Shown piece by piece: positions 7,509-16,598 of a DNA stretch of 64,000 nt; the first letter of the stretch is position 1; each line of letters begins with the position of its first letter. The notes under the pieces are model-generated. The model did no database searches. It was not told where the DNA came from and worked only from the letters and a program-made list of their open reading frames with translations. Both the position numbers and the translations under genes were made by a program. The DNA comes from Streptomyces luteolus. Lineage in GTDB: Bacteria > Actinomycetota > Actinomycetes > Streptomycetales > Streptomycetaceae. Location: NCBI RefSeq assembly GCF_029968015.1, contig NZ_JASCIS010000040.1, positions 1 to 64,000 of the forward strand, read 5' to 3'.

Positions 7509-10500
7509 AGTGCCGTCCCTTCCTCGGAGGTGACGTTCTTCTGAGCGTTCTGAGCGTTCTGAGCGTTCTGGCCGCTCCCAGTGCTCTCGGCGCCGTCACG
7601 GTCATCGGGTGCGGCGTACGCATCGATGGCCCGGCCCACCGCCTGTACGTGCGGCTCGTCCAGGAGCAGCAGATGGTCGCCGGAGACCTCGACGACGTCG
7701 ATGCGGCCGCTGGTGAGGGTGGCCCAGCCGTTGGCCGGGGCCTCGTGCAGGGTGCGGGCCGCGCCGTGCATGGGCCGCAGCACGTCCGGCAGCGGCGCGG
7801 TTGCCTTCACGAGGGTGAGGTCGACCGGCTCGGGCTCGGGCATGTAGTCGCGCAGCGATGCCCAGTTGGCCTTGTAGACGTCGAAGAGCCTGCGCACCGT
7901 GGTGCGGGCGGTCTGCTCCGGCACGATCCCGGCCCGGGCCGCGCGTTCGGCGATGAAGGCGAGCCGCTCGTCGTCGGTGCGCAAGTCGTCCGGGATGCGT
8001 TCCACGGGTGCGCTGCCGCCTCGGTCGACCCAGATCAACTCCCAGAAGAACCACTCCATCATGGCCTGCTCGGCCACGTCGGGCCGCTCCCCGGGGTCGG
8101 GTGCGATCGAGTCGAGCAGGATCAGCTGGGACACCTCGGCCGCGCCCGACTGCCGCAGCTGCCGGGCCATTTCGAAGGCGACGAAGCCGCCGAAGGACCA
8201 GCCGCCGAGGCGGTAGGGGCCCTCGGGCTGCACCCGCCTGATCGCCTCCAGATAGCTTTGCGCCAGGCCGGTCATCGTCTGCACCGGCTCGGTCCCGGGC
8301 TCGGCTCCCGCCGCCTGCAGGGCGTACAGCGGCTGGTCGTCGGACAGGTGCCGGGCCAGGCGTACGTAGCACAGGACGTTGCCGCCCAGCGGGTGGACGA
8401 GGAAGAGTGGGGTGCGGTCGCCGCCGTGCTTGACGGGCACCACGGGGTCGAAGACCGGCGCGGCGTCGCCGTCGCGCAGCCGCTCCGCGAGCATGGCGAC
8501 GGTGGGCGCCGCCACGAACGCGGTGAGCGGGATGCGGATGCCGAACCGCTTCTCGATGGTGACGATCAGCCGCATCGCGGTCAGCGAGGTGCCGCCCGCT
8601 TCGAAGAAGTCGTCGTGCACGCCCAGTTGGGGCCGCCCGAGCAGCTCGCCGAAGATGTCGGCGAGGGCCCGCTCGTGGGTGTCGCGCGGCGGCGTCGGGG
8701 CGACCGCGGGGCCGGTCTCCAGGGGCAGGGCGCGCAGCGCGGCATCGTTGCGCTTGCCGCTCGGGGTCATCGGCAGCCGGTCGAGCCACCCCAGGTGCGC
8801 GGGCACCATGTACTCCGGGAGCACGGTGCGCAGCCGCGCCCGCAGGTGGTCCAGGTCGACGCGCTCACGGGCGGCTTCGTCGCCGAGTAGGTAGGCGACG
8901 AGGAAGGAGTCGACGCCGTCGCCGCGCTTGCGGGCCACCACGGCCGCGGAGCCGATGCCGGGGAACTCGTCGGCGAGCGACGTGATGGCGACCTCGACCT
9001 CGGCGGGCTCGACCCGGAAGCCGCGTACCTTGACCTGGTTGTCGGCGCGGCCGAGCCAGACCGTGTCGCCGCTTGGCAGCACCCGGCCCACGTCGCCGGT
9101 GCGGTACAGGCGTACGCCTGGACGGCCCGAGGGATGCGGCACGAACCGCTCCCGGGTCAGGTCCTCGCGGCCCCGGTAGCCGAGCGCGAGACAGGCACCG
9201 CCGAGGTAGATCTCGCCCTGGGCGCCGGTCGGGACCGGCCGCAGCTGCTCGTCGAGCACATGGATCTCGGCGCCGTCGATGGCGGTGCCGATGGGCGGCA
9301 GGGCGGGCCATGCGGCCGGGTCGCCGGAGAGCAGGTAGGCGCTCGCGATGTTGGTCTCTGTAGGCCCGTACTGGTTCTCCAGGAGCGTCGGGCGGCCCGC
9401 GCACAGGCGGCGTACCTCCTCGGTGACCCGCAGCTGTTCGCCGGAGGAGATGAGCACGCGCAGCGCGCGCGGCCGGATGCCGAGCAGGTCGGCGGCCTCG
9501 GCCATCTGCTGGAGCGCGACGAAGGGCATGAACCACCGCTCGATCTCCTGCTCGTCCAGGTGGCGCAGGAGTGTGGCGGGGTCGCGCCGGTCCGCCTCGG
9601 AGATCAGGTGCAGGGTGCCGCCGGCCGCGAACGTGGAGAAGATCTCCTGGAACGAGACATCGAAGCTGAGCGGGGCGAACTGCAGGGTGCGGGCACCGGG
9701 CGCGGCGGTCTCGGCACGCAGCTGCCACTGGGTGTAGTTGGCCCACAGGCGGTGCGGCAGCTCCACGCCCTTGGGCTCGCCGGAGGAGCCGGACGTGAAC
9801 AGGATCAGGGCCAGGCTGTCCAGCGGAAGCGGCCCGGGGGCCTCGGCGATCGCGTCCAGATCCGCACTACGATCCAGGTCCGCGCCGTCGCCCGGCCCGC
9901 CGTCCGCTCCGCCCGGCCAGCCGCCTGCTCCGGCCGGCATCGGTATGGACTCGACCGGCAGCAGCAGCGCCGGGTCCGGTACGAGCCCGGCGTGCGCCTT
10001 GTGCGCGATGACCCGGAACGGCTCGGCCCGCTCGATCATCCGGGCGATCCGCTCCGGCGGATAGCTCACGTCCAGCGGGACGCAGGCCGCGCGGGCCCGT
10101 AGCACCCCGATCACGGTGGCGATCATCTCGGGCGAGCGGTCGAGGGCGATGCCGACTCCGGCCCCCTCGGGCACGCCGAGTTCGCGCAGCCGCCGCGTCA
10201 CTTGCCGGGCCGCCCGATCCAGGTCCCGGTAGCTCCAGCGGACCTCGCCGAAGACCACGGCCTCGGCGTCCGGCTGCTCCGCGGCCTTCGCGGTGAACCG
10301 GCTCATCACGTCCGCGGGCTGCGGCGCCGGGTTGGCGGGCAGCTCGCCGGAGCCGGTGAGGAAGCCGAAGTGGGCCGCCGCGTCGGGCTGTTCGACGATC
10401 CGGCGCAGGATCGCCGTGTAGGCCGTCGCGAACAGCCGCATCTGCGTCTCGGTGAAGGCGCGGGCGGAACAGTTCAGGCGCAGCCGGGTGCGCCGATCGC

Positions 10501-13500
10501 GCGGGTCGACGATCGCGTTGACCAGGAGCGCGAAATTGGTCTCCTCGTACGTCGTCAGGTCGCGCAGCTCGATGCCGCCGGCCTGGAACAGCGGCTCCAG
10601 GTTGTGCAGGCGTACGAACGTGAAGGCGGAGTCGAGCAGCGGGGCGCCGCCGCGGTCGTCCTGCACGGCGCTGAGCGGATAGGCCCGGTAGGGGTGGGCG
10701 GCACGCTCCTCGCGGACCACCTCCTCCACCACGTCGCGCAGCGTCTGCTGCCCGGGGCGCAGTCGGAACGGCATGGTGTTGAGGAACAGGCCCGCGAGCA
10801 GGTCCGCGCCCTCCGTCTCCGGCCGGCCGTGGGTCACGAGGCCGGTGGTGACGTCCTCGGTGGCGGCGAGCAGCCGCAGCGTCAGGCAGTGCGCGGTGAA
10901 CAGCACGAGGCGCAGCGGCACTGCCTGGGTGCGGACGAACTCCTGTAGCAGGGCGTCGAGTTCGCCATCGAGTTCGACGTGGTGGACGAGTCCGGCGTCC
11001 GCGTCGGCGGCGCGCGGCGGCTCGTAGGGCACGAACGGGTCGAGCTGCACGAGCTCGGCGCCGTCGAGCCGGTCGCGCCAGAACTCCCCGGCCTCCGCGG
11101 AGTCGAGGATGCGGCGCTCCTCGCGGACGTACGCGGCCTGCGAGGGCAACGCCTGCTCGGGCACCGGCGCCAGGTCGGCGCCCAGGGCGTGGGCGTAGTC
11201 CCGGAGCAGCTCGCTCATCAGGTTCGCGACGCTCCACCCGTCAAGGATCGCGTGGTGGAAGCTGAGCACGAGATCGAGCAGCCCGCTGTCCCGGACATGC
11301 GCGCGGACGTGGTACAGCGGCGGCTGTTCGAAGTCGTAGGCGTGGTGGCGCCGTTCCTCGATGTGGGTGAGTACGGCCGCCTCGGCGTCCTGGGCGGTGT
11401 GGCCGCGCAGGTCGTGCACGTGCAGGGCGCCGTCTGCTGTGGCGTGCACGATCTGCAGCGGCTCCGTGTAGCCGCCCAGTGCGAAGCTGGAGCGCAGCGT
11501 GGGGTGGCGCTCGACGAGGCGCGCGAAGGTGGTGCGGAAGGCCGACTCATCCCAGTCGACGGTGAGTTGGTAGCGGAAGACGTCGCGGTAGACCGTGCTC
11601 GCGGGGTCCTCGCTGCTGTGGTAGAGCATGCCCAGGTGCAGCCGGGTCGCCGGGTAGGCGTCGACGGCGCCGCGGCCGAGCAGCCGGGCCTTGTCCATGC
11701 CGGTGATCAGGGCGAACGGCTCGTCGGCCGGGGCGCTCTCGGCCTCGTCGGCGCTGAACTGCGTTGCGTGCTCGGCGAGGTCGGCGACGGTCGGGTGCCG
11801 GGCGATATCGGTGAGTGCGAGCCGCAGGCCGCGCCGCTCGGCCCCGGCCCGCACGCGCAGCATGAGGATCGAATCGCCGCCGAGCGCGTAGTAGTCGTCG
11901 TGCACGCCGACGCGCTCGACGCCGAGCACCTCCGACCAGATCTCCGCGAGCGTCGTCTCGGTGGCAGTGCGCGGCGCCACGTGCTCGGCCTCGGGGGTTG
12001 CCGACTGCTGCGGCAGCTGCCGCAGCAGCGCTTTGCGGTCGGCCTTTCCGTTGGGGGTGAGTGGTATTCGGTCGAGCCGCACGAACCAGGCCGGGACCAT
12101 GAACTCCGGTAGCACCGTGCCCAGATGGGTGCGGGTCTCGATGGGCGCGAGCTCGGTGTCGGCGACGTAGCAGCCAACGAGCTGCTTGCCGCCGTGCTCG
12201 CGCACGAGTGCCACCGCGCCGCGCACGCCGGGCAGCAGCGACAGCTGGTGCTCCACCTCGCCCAACTCGACCCGGTTGCCGCGCAGCTTCACCTGCCCGT
12301 CCATGCGGCCCAGGTACTCCAGCTCCCCATTGGCCAGGCGGCGGGCCAGGTCCCCGGTGCGGTAGATGCGGCCGCCCGGTATGAATGGGTCGTCGGTGAA
12401 CTTCTCCGCGGTCAGGTCGGGCCTGCCGAGGTAGCCGCGGGCCACGCCGACACCGCCGATGCACAGCTCGCCGGGCACGCCCACGGGCTGCGGCTGGTCG
12501 TGCGGATCGAGGACGTACAGGGCGGTGTTGTCGATGGGAAGGCCGATGGGCACCCGGCTCACCTCGGCGGCCGCGTCGCCGGGGCAGTCGTGGAAGGAAA
12601 CGTCGACGGTCGCCTCGGTGGGCCCGTAGAGGTTGACGAGGGCCGGAGCGGGGCCGTCGGGCCGGGCCGCGGCGAACAGCCGGTTGAAGCGGTTTACCTG
12701 CTCGGCCGGGAGCGCTTCGCCGCTGCAGAACACCCGGCGCAGCGAGGCCGCCCGGGCGGCCGCCGCGGGCTCGGCCTCCAGCAGGTCGAGGAAGGGGCCG
12801 AACATGGAGGGCACGAAGTGCACGACGCTGACCCGGTGTTCCTCGACGGCGGCGAGCAGCGCGCGCGGGTCCTTCTCGGCGCCCGGCGCGGGCAGCGCGA
12901 GCCCGGCGCCCGCGAAGGTCCACCAGAACAGCTCCCACACGGATACGTCGAAGGAGACGGGGGTCTTCTGCAGCAGGACGTCGCCCGCGCCGAGCGGGTA
13001 GCGCCGCTGCATCCACGCGAGCCGGTTGACCACCGAGCGGTGCTCGACCATGACGCCCTTGGGGCGCCCGGTGGAGCCCGAGGTGTAGACGACGTACGCG
13101 AGGTTGCGCGGCCCCGTCGCCGTGTCGGGCGGTCCCTTGGGGGCGGGCTGCGTACCGGCGAGCAGCGCGTCGACGGGGCGGACCAAGGTGTCCAGGCCGT
13201 CGGGGAGTTGGGGCGTGCCCGGGCCGGTCAAGGTCACCTTGGCGCCGCTGTCCGCCAGGAGGAGGCGAATGCGCGCGGCGGGGTAGCCCGGGTCCACCGG
13301 CACGTAGGCGGCACCGGCTTTCAGGGTGCCCAGGACAGCGGTCATCAGGGTGATGCCGCGCTCCATGACCACCGCGACCCGGTCCCCGCTCTCGACGCCG
13401 TCGGCGCGCAGCGCGTGCGCGAGACGGTCGGCGCGGGCGTTCAGCTCGGCGTAGGTCAGCCGGTCGCCGTCCGGGCCGCCGACGACGGCGGTACGGTCCG

Positions 13501-14908
13501 GGGTGCGGGCGGCCTGTTCGGCGAAGAGGCCGTGCAGGGTGGCCTCCTCCGGGAACCGGACGGCCGTGCGGTTGTGCCCGAGGGTCAGCTCCTGGCGCTC
13601 GGCGGCGTCCAGCATGACGAGCTCGCCGACCGGCACGTCGGGTGCCTCCAGTGCGCCGAGCACCAGGTTGCGCAGGTGCCGGGCGAGTGCCTCGACGGGG
13701 AAGTCCTCGTCGAACACGTCGCGGGCGTAGTCGAGTTCGACCAGGACGTCCTCGCCGTCGCCAGTCTCGTTGACCACGACGGCGAGCGCGTCGCCGTCGT
13801 GGGTGCGGGTGCCGCCGGTGATCTCCTGGCGCAGCCCGGGCAGCTCCTGCGCGGCGGGCCACTGGACGTAGGAGAGCGTCACGTCGAACAGGGCGCGCGG
13901 GCCGTCGGCGGGAGCCGCGCGCAGCACCTCGCCGAGCGGCAGCCGCTCGTGGCGTTGGAGCTCGCGGGAGGCGGCCTGCACCGCGGAGACCAGCTCCGTG
14001 AAGGTCTGCCCACTCCCGGTGTCCACCCGCAGCGGCAGCGTGTTGGCGAAGTGGCCCACGGTGCTGCGCTGGGCCCGGCCGCGGCGGTTGAGCAGCGGGA
14101 CACCGAGCACCACGTCGTCGGCGAGGTGGACGCGCGACAGGTAGACCGCGAACGCCGTCGCGACGAAGGCGAACGGCGACTCGCCGCGCTCCCGGATGCG
14201 TTCGAGGGCCGACTGCGGCAGCCGGAAGGCGTGCCGGGCCGAACTCCGCGCCCCGCTGGGCGCCTTGCGGGTGAAGAGCGCCGGCTGCACGCCGTCGAGG
14301 ACAGTGTCGAAGTACGCGGTGTCCTTCGCGTACTGCGGGGAGTCGCGGTACTTCGCCTCGTCGGCGAGGCAGTCCAGGTAGGAGGGCGGAGCGTCGGCGG
14401 TGGTACCGGCCTGCTGCGGGTCTGCGCCGGTAGCCTGCGCGTAGGCGGTGCTCACCTGCGCGAAGAAGAGGTTCAGCGCCCAGGCGTCGGCCAGGATGTG
14501 GTGCGTCTTCACCACGGTGTGCGCGGCCGTGTCGCTCTCCTTGAGCACGGCCAGCTCGTACGCGGGCTGGTCCCCGAGCGTCATCGGCCGGTCGAAGGTG
14601 GTGGCGAGCCACTCCTTGCAGCGGGCCCGCGGGTCGGCGTCGACGGAGAAATCCAGGAACTCCACGCGGGGTTCGTCCGCGCACACCCGCTGCTGCGGCA
14701 CCCCCTCGTACTCACGGAACCGTAGCCGGAACACGTCGCACCGGCTCGCGGCGTCCGCCAGGGCGGCCGTGAGCGCTTTGACGTCCACCGCGCCCTCGAA
14801 CCGCCGGGAAAGCAGCACATTGAACTGGGGCAGTGTCGGCCACAGGGAGTGGGCCACCCAGATATCGCGTTGCTGTGCCGTCAACGGTGACCATTCGCTC
14901 GGATTCAC
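7505..14908 (-). CDS. Bimodular NRPS, C-A(Ser)-PCP-C-A(Pro-like)-PCP-TE
   Basis: 2,467 residues. C1 (about 10-430) has HHILADA at 136. A1 (about 470-950) contains FDVSVWE at 653; its specificity residues read D-V-W-H-F-S-L-V-D-K, a serine code. PCP1 has LGGDS (Ser about 1012). C2 (about 1075-1510) has HHAILDG at 1218. A2 (about 1540-2040) reads D-V-Q-F-I-S-Q-I-A-K, which resembles the proline code in its first five positions but differs later. PCP2 has GGTSL (Ser2108). The TE has GWSFGG (Ser2238). GTG 14908 was chosen because AGAGGG lies just upstream and family homology starts at once. The C-terminus has a 9-bp repeat tail. Predicted product: acyl-Ser-Pro-type dipeptide released, perhaps cyclised, by the TE. 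It leads the leftward operon. Confidence 0.95.
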   Translation of the reverse strand: MNPSEWSPLTAQQRDIWVAHSLWPTLPQFNVLLSRRFEGAVDVKALTAALADAASRCDVFRLRFREYEGVPQQRVCADEPRVEFLDFSVDADPRARCKEWLATTFDRPMTLGDQPAYELAVLKESDTAAHTVVKTHHILADAWALNLFFAQVSTAYAQATGADPQQAGTTADAPPSYLDCLADEAKYRDSPQYAKDTAYFDTVLDGVQPALFTRKAPSGARSSARHAFRLPQSALERIRERGESPFAFVATAFAVYLSRVHLADDVVLGVPLLNRRGRAQRSTVGHFANTLPLRVDTGSGQTFTELVSAVQAASRELQRHERLPLGEVLRAAPADGPRALFDVTLSYVQWPAAQELPGLRQEITGGTRTHDGDALAVVVNETGDGEDVLVELDYARDVFDEDFPVEALARHLRNLVLGALEAPDVPVGELVMLDAAERQELTLGHNRTAVRFPEEATLHGLFAEQAARTPDRTAVVGGPDGDRLTYAELNARADRLAHALRADGVESGDRVAVVMERGITLMTAVLGTLKAGAAYVPVDPGYPAARIRLLLADSGAKVTLTGPGTPQLPDGLDTLVRPVDALLAGTQPAPKGPPDTATGPRNLAYVVYTSGSTGRPKGVMVEHRSVVNRLAWMQRRYPLGAGDVLLQKTPVSFDVSVWELFWWTFAGAGLALPAPGAEKDPRALLAAVEEHRVSVVHFVPSMFGPFLDLLEAEPAAAARAASLRRVFCSGEALPAEQVNRFNRLFAAARPDGPAPALVNLYGPTEATVDVSFHDCPGDAAAEVSRVPIGLPIDNTALYVLDPHDQPQPVGVPGELCIGGVGVARGYLGRPDLTAEKFTDDPFIPGGRIYRTGDLARRLANGELEYLGRMDGQVKLRGNRVELGEVEHQLSLLPGVRGAVALVREHGGKQLVGCYVADTELAPIETRTHLGTVLPEFMVPAWFVRLDRIPLTPNGKADRKALLRQLPQQSATPEAEHVAPRTATETTLAEIWSEVLGVERVGVHDDYYALGGDSILMLRVRAGAERRGLRLALTDIARHPTVADLAEHATQFSADEAESAPADEPFALITGMDKARLLGRGAVDAYPATRLHLGMLYHSSEDPASTVYRDVFRYQLTVDWDESAFRTTFARLVERHPTLRSSFALGGYTEPLQIVHATADGALHVHDLRGHTAQDAEAAVLTHIEERRHHAYDFEQPPLYHVRAHVRDSGLLDLVLSFHHAILDGWSVANLMSELLRDYAHALGADLAPVPEQALPSQAAYVREERRILDSAEAGEFWRDRLDGAELVQLDPFVPYEPPRAADADAGLVHHVELDGELDALLQEFVRTQAVPLRLVLFTAHCLTLRLLAATEDVTTGLVTHGRPETEGADLLAGLFLNTMPFRLRPGQQTLRDVVEEVVREERAAHPYRAYPLSAVQDDRGGAPLLDSAFTFVRLHNLEPLFQAGGIELRDLTTYEETNFALLVNAIVDPRDRRTRLRLNCSARAFTETQMRLFATAYTAILRRIVEQPDAAAHFGFLTGSGELPANPAPQPADVMSRFTAKAAEQPDAEAVVFGEVRWSYRDLDRAARQVTRRLRELGVPEGAGVGIALDRSPEMIATVIGVLRARAACVPLDVSYPPERIARMIERAEPFRVIAHKAHAGLVPDPALLLPVESIPMPAGAGGWPGGADGGPGDGADLDRSADLDAIAEAPGPLPLDSLALILFTSGSSGEPKGVELPHRLWANYTQWQLRAETAAPGARTLQFAPLSFDVSFQEIFSTFAAGGTLHLISEADRRDPATLLRHLDEQEIERWFMPFVALQQMAEAADLLGIRPRALRVLISSGEQLRVTEEVRRLCAGRPTLLENQYGPTETNIASAYLLSGDPAAWPALPPIGTAIDGAEIHVLDEQLRPVPTGAQGEIYLGGACLALGYRGREDLTRERFVPHPSGRPGVRLYRTGDVGRVLPSGDTVWLGRADNQVKVRGFRVEPAEVEVAITSLADEFPGIGSAAVVARKRGDGVDSFLVAYLLGDEAARERVDLDHLRARLRTVLPEYMVPAHLGWLDRLPMTPSGKRNDAALRALPLETGPAVAPTPPRDTHERALADIFGELLGRPQLGVHDDFFEAGGTSLTAMRLIVTIEKRFGIRIPLTAFVAAPTVAMLAERLRDGDAAPVFDPVVPVKHGGDRTPLFLVHPLGGNVLCYVRLARHLSDDQPLYALQAAGAEPGTEPVQTMTGLAQSYLEAIRRVQPEGPYRLGGWSFGGFVAFEMARQLRQSGAAEVSQLILLDSIAPDPGERPDVAEQAMMEWFFWELIWVDRGGSAPVERIPDDLRTDDERLAFIAERAARAGIVPEQTARTTVRRLFDVYKANWASLRDYMPEPEPVDLTLVKATAPLPDVLRPMHGAARTLHEAPANGWATLTSGRIDVVEVSGDHLLLLDEPHVQAVGRAIDAYAAPDDRDGAESTGSGQNAQNAQNAQKNVTSEEGTAL
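7541..7567. repeat. Three 9-bp repeats in the NRPS 3' end
   Basis: CTGAGCGTT is repeated three times head to tail and encodes the tripeptide repeat QNA in the tail after the thioesterase. The repeat is in frame, outside the catalytic fold, and so probably neutral. Confidence 0.8.
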
Positions 14909-15005
14909 GACGCCCTCTAATCGTTCCTGCTGCTTGTCCTGCGGAAAACCTCGCTCGGTGACGCACACCCTGTGACCCTTGTCCGGGCGCCGTCCAGAAA
15001 GCCCA

Positions 15006-15032
15006 CTGCCTGGTAGTGCGAATACCAGGCAG
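15006..15032. promoter_or_regulatory. Perfect 10-bp inverted repeat in the divergent cluster promoter
   Basis: Arms CTGCCTGGTA and TACCAGGCAG are exact reverse complements separated by seven bases (GTGCGAA). The site lies in the 316-bp region between the NRPS (start 14908, leftward) and the P450 (start 15225, rightward), about 98-124 bp upstream of the NRPS start. No open frame covers it with coding character and no T-tract follows, so an operator for a cluster regulator is more likely than a terminator. No regulator gene of the cluster is inside the window. The remaining bases of this intergenic region show no other clear element. Confidence 0.6.
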
Positions 15033-15224
15033 GTGTCCCTCACGCTGCCAAGTACCCGACGCCACAGACCCGGTCTGCACTGTCCGTCCCTGTCCGGCTC
15101 CTGGATCTGGCCGAAAGGTTGTGGGTATTTTCCGGCTCTCTGGCATGAAGCCGTCTCGCCTGGTGGGCACGTACCGGCGCAGGCGTGTTCCGCGCCCCGG
15201 AAAGACGAGGGAGAGAGGAACTCC

Positions 15225-16598
15225 GTGAGCAGGCAAGTACCGTTGGTCGACGGCCATCCATTGCTCGGTTCGCTGAACGAATTGCGTACCGATACGCTCG
15301 GTGCTTATCTGCGGGCGCAGCGTTCCTACGGCGACGTGGTGCGCTTCGAGGCCGGCCCGCCCGGAATGCGGGCGGAGGTGTACGGCATATTCTCCGCCAC
15401 CGGAATTCAGCAGGTGCTCGGCGCCCAAGCGGCCAACTTCCGCAAGGAAAACGCCGTCTACACCGAAATCCGGGAGTCCATCGGCAACGGTCTGCTCACC
15501 AGCCAGGACGAGGAGTACATCTTCCAGCGCCGCATGGTGCAGCCCTTCTTCACGCGCCGCCGGGTCAACGGCTACGCCGACACCGTCCGGCTCGAAGCCG
15601 AGGCCACCGCCAAGGATTGGGAGGCCGCGCCCGGCGGCCTCGTCGACGTGTCCACCGAGATGGCCGAGTTCGCGCTGCGCGCGGTCACCCGCATCCTCTT
15701 CGGCTCCGACATCGACACGGCCATCGACGTGGTGCGCCGCAACTTCCCCGTCCTGGGCGACAGCGTGCTGCGCCGCGGCGTCACACCGCTGCGTATCCCC
15801 CGCAGCTGGCCGACGCCCGCCAACCGCCGGGTCGGCGCGGCCCAGCGCGAGCTGTACGCCGTCTGCGACCGGATCATCGCCGAACGCACCGCGGCCGGCG
15901 CCACCAGCGAGCAGGACATGGTCTCGCTGCTCATCCAAGCCCGGGACGAGGACGGCTCGGCGCTCAGCGCCGAGGCGGTACGCGACCAGGTGCTCGTCTT
16001 CATGCTCGCGGGCCACGAGACCACCGCCACCGCCCTCGCTTTCGCCCTGCACCTGCTCGCCACCCACCCCGAGGCGCAGCGCAAGGTGCGGGACGAGGTG
16101 GATGCGGTGCTCGGCGGCCGGGCCGCGGGCGCGGACGATGTCGAGTCCCTGCCGTACATCAACCAGGTGCTCAAGGAAGCGATGCGGCTCTACCCCTCCG
16201 TGGCGATCATGGGACGTCGAACCGCCGCCGAGACGGAGGTCGACGGATTCCGCATCCCGGAAGGCGCCGACGTCTACCTCAGCCCTTGGGTGACACACCG
16301 GCACCCCGACTACTGGGCGGACCCGGAGGGCTTCGACCCCGACCACTTCACGCCCGAGGCCGAGGAGGCCCGACCCCGCTACGCCTGGTTCCCCTTCGGC
16401 GGCGGCCCGCGCGCCTGCATCGGGCAGCACTTCTCGATGCTTGAGGCGGCCATCGCTCTCGCGGCCCTCTTCCAGCGGTTCGAGTTCACCGCGGTGGACC
16501 ACGACATACCCCTCGGCCTCGCGATGACGCTGCAGGCCAACAGCTCGATGCGCGTCCGCGTGGCCCCGCGCGAGCAGGCACCGAAGGCGGCCGCCTGA
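15225..16598 (+). CDS. Cytochrome P450
   Basis: 457 residues from GTG 15225, chosen for GAGAGGAA five bases upstream; a longer in-frame extension back to 14979 lacks family homology and crosses the promoter. The I-helix motif is AGHETTA, the K-helix ExxR is EAMR, and the haem loop is FGGGPRACIG with the ligand Cys. It would hydroxylate or otherwise oxidise the pathway product using external ferredoxin and reductase, neither of which is nearby. It is the first gene of the rightward unit, and its stop overlaps the CCR start by one base. Confidence 0.94.
   Translation: MSRQVPLVDGHPLLGSLNELRTDTLGAYLRAQRSYGDVVRFEAGPPGMRAEVYGIFSATGIQQVLGAQAANFRKENAVYTEIRESIGNGLLTSQDEEYIFQRRMVQPFFTRRRVNGYADTVRLEAEATAKDWEAAPGGLVDVSTEMAEFALRAVTRILFGSDIDTAIDVVRRNFPVLGDSVLRRGVTPLRIPRSWPTPANRRVGAAQRELYAVCDRIIAERTAAGATSEQDMVSLLIQARDEDGSALSAEAVRDQVLVFMLAGHETTATALAFALHLLATHPEAQRKVRDEVDAVLGGRAAGADDVESLPYINQVLKEAMRLYPSVAIMGRRTAAETEVDGFRIPEGADVYLSPWVTHRHPDYWADPEGFDPDHFTPEAEEARPRYAWFPFGGGPRACIGQHFSMLEAAIALAALFQRFEFTAVDHDIPLGLAMTLQANSSMRVRVAPREQAPKAAA

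Noticed and set aside
11547..14684. 1,045-codon leftward frame inside the NRPS
   Set aside because: Shifted frame of the same strand, Arg/Ala-rich with no domain.
12125..14725. Long forward frame opposite the NRPS
   Set aside because: Antisense shadow of the condensation/adenylation domains; the real frame carries all NRPS motifs.
15006..15032. Palindrome as a terminator
   Set aside because: It lies between two divergent starts, so no transcript needs to end there and no T-tract follows.
14979..15224. 82-codon N-terminal extension of the P450
   Set aside because: No P450 similarity, covers the operator-like palindrome and lacks a ribosome-binding site; GTG 15225 has one.
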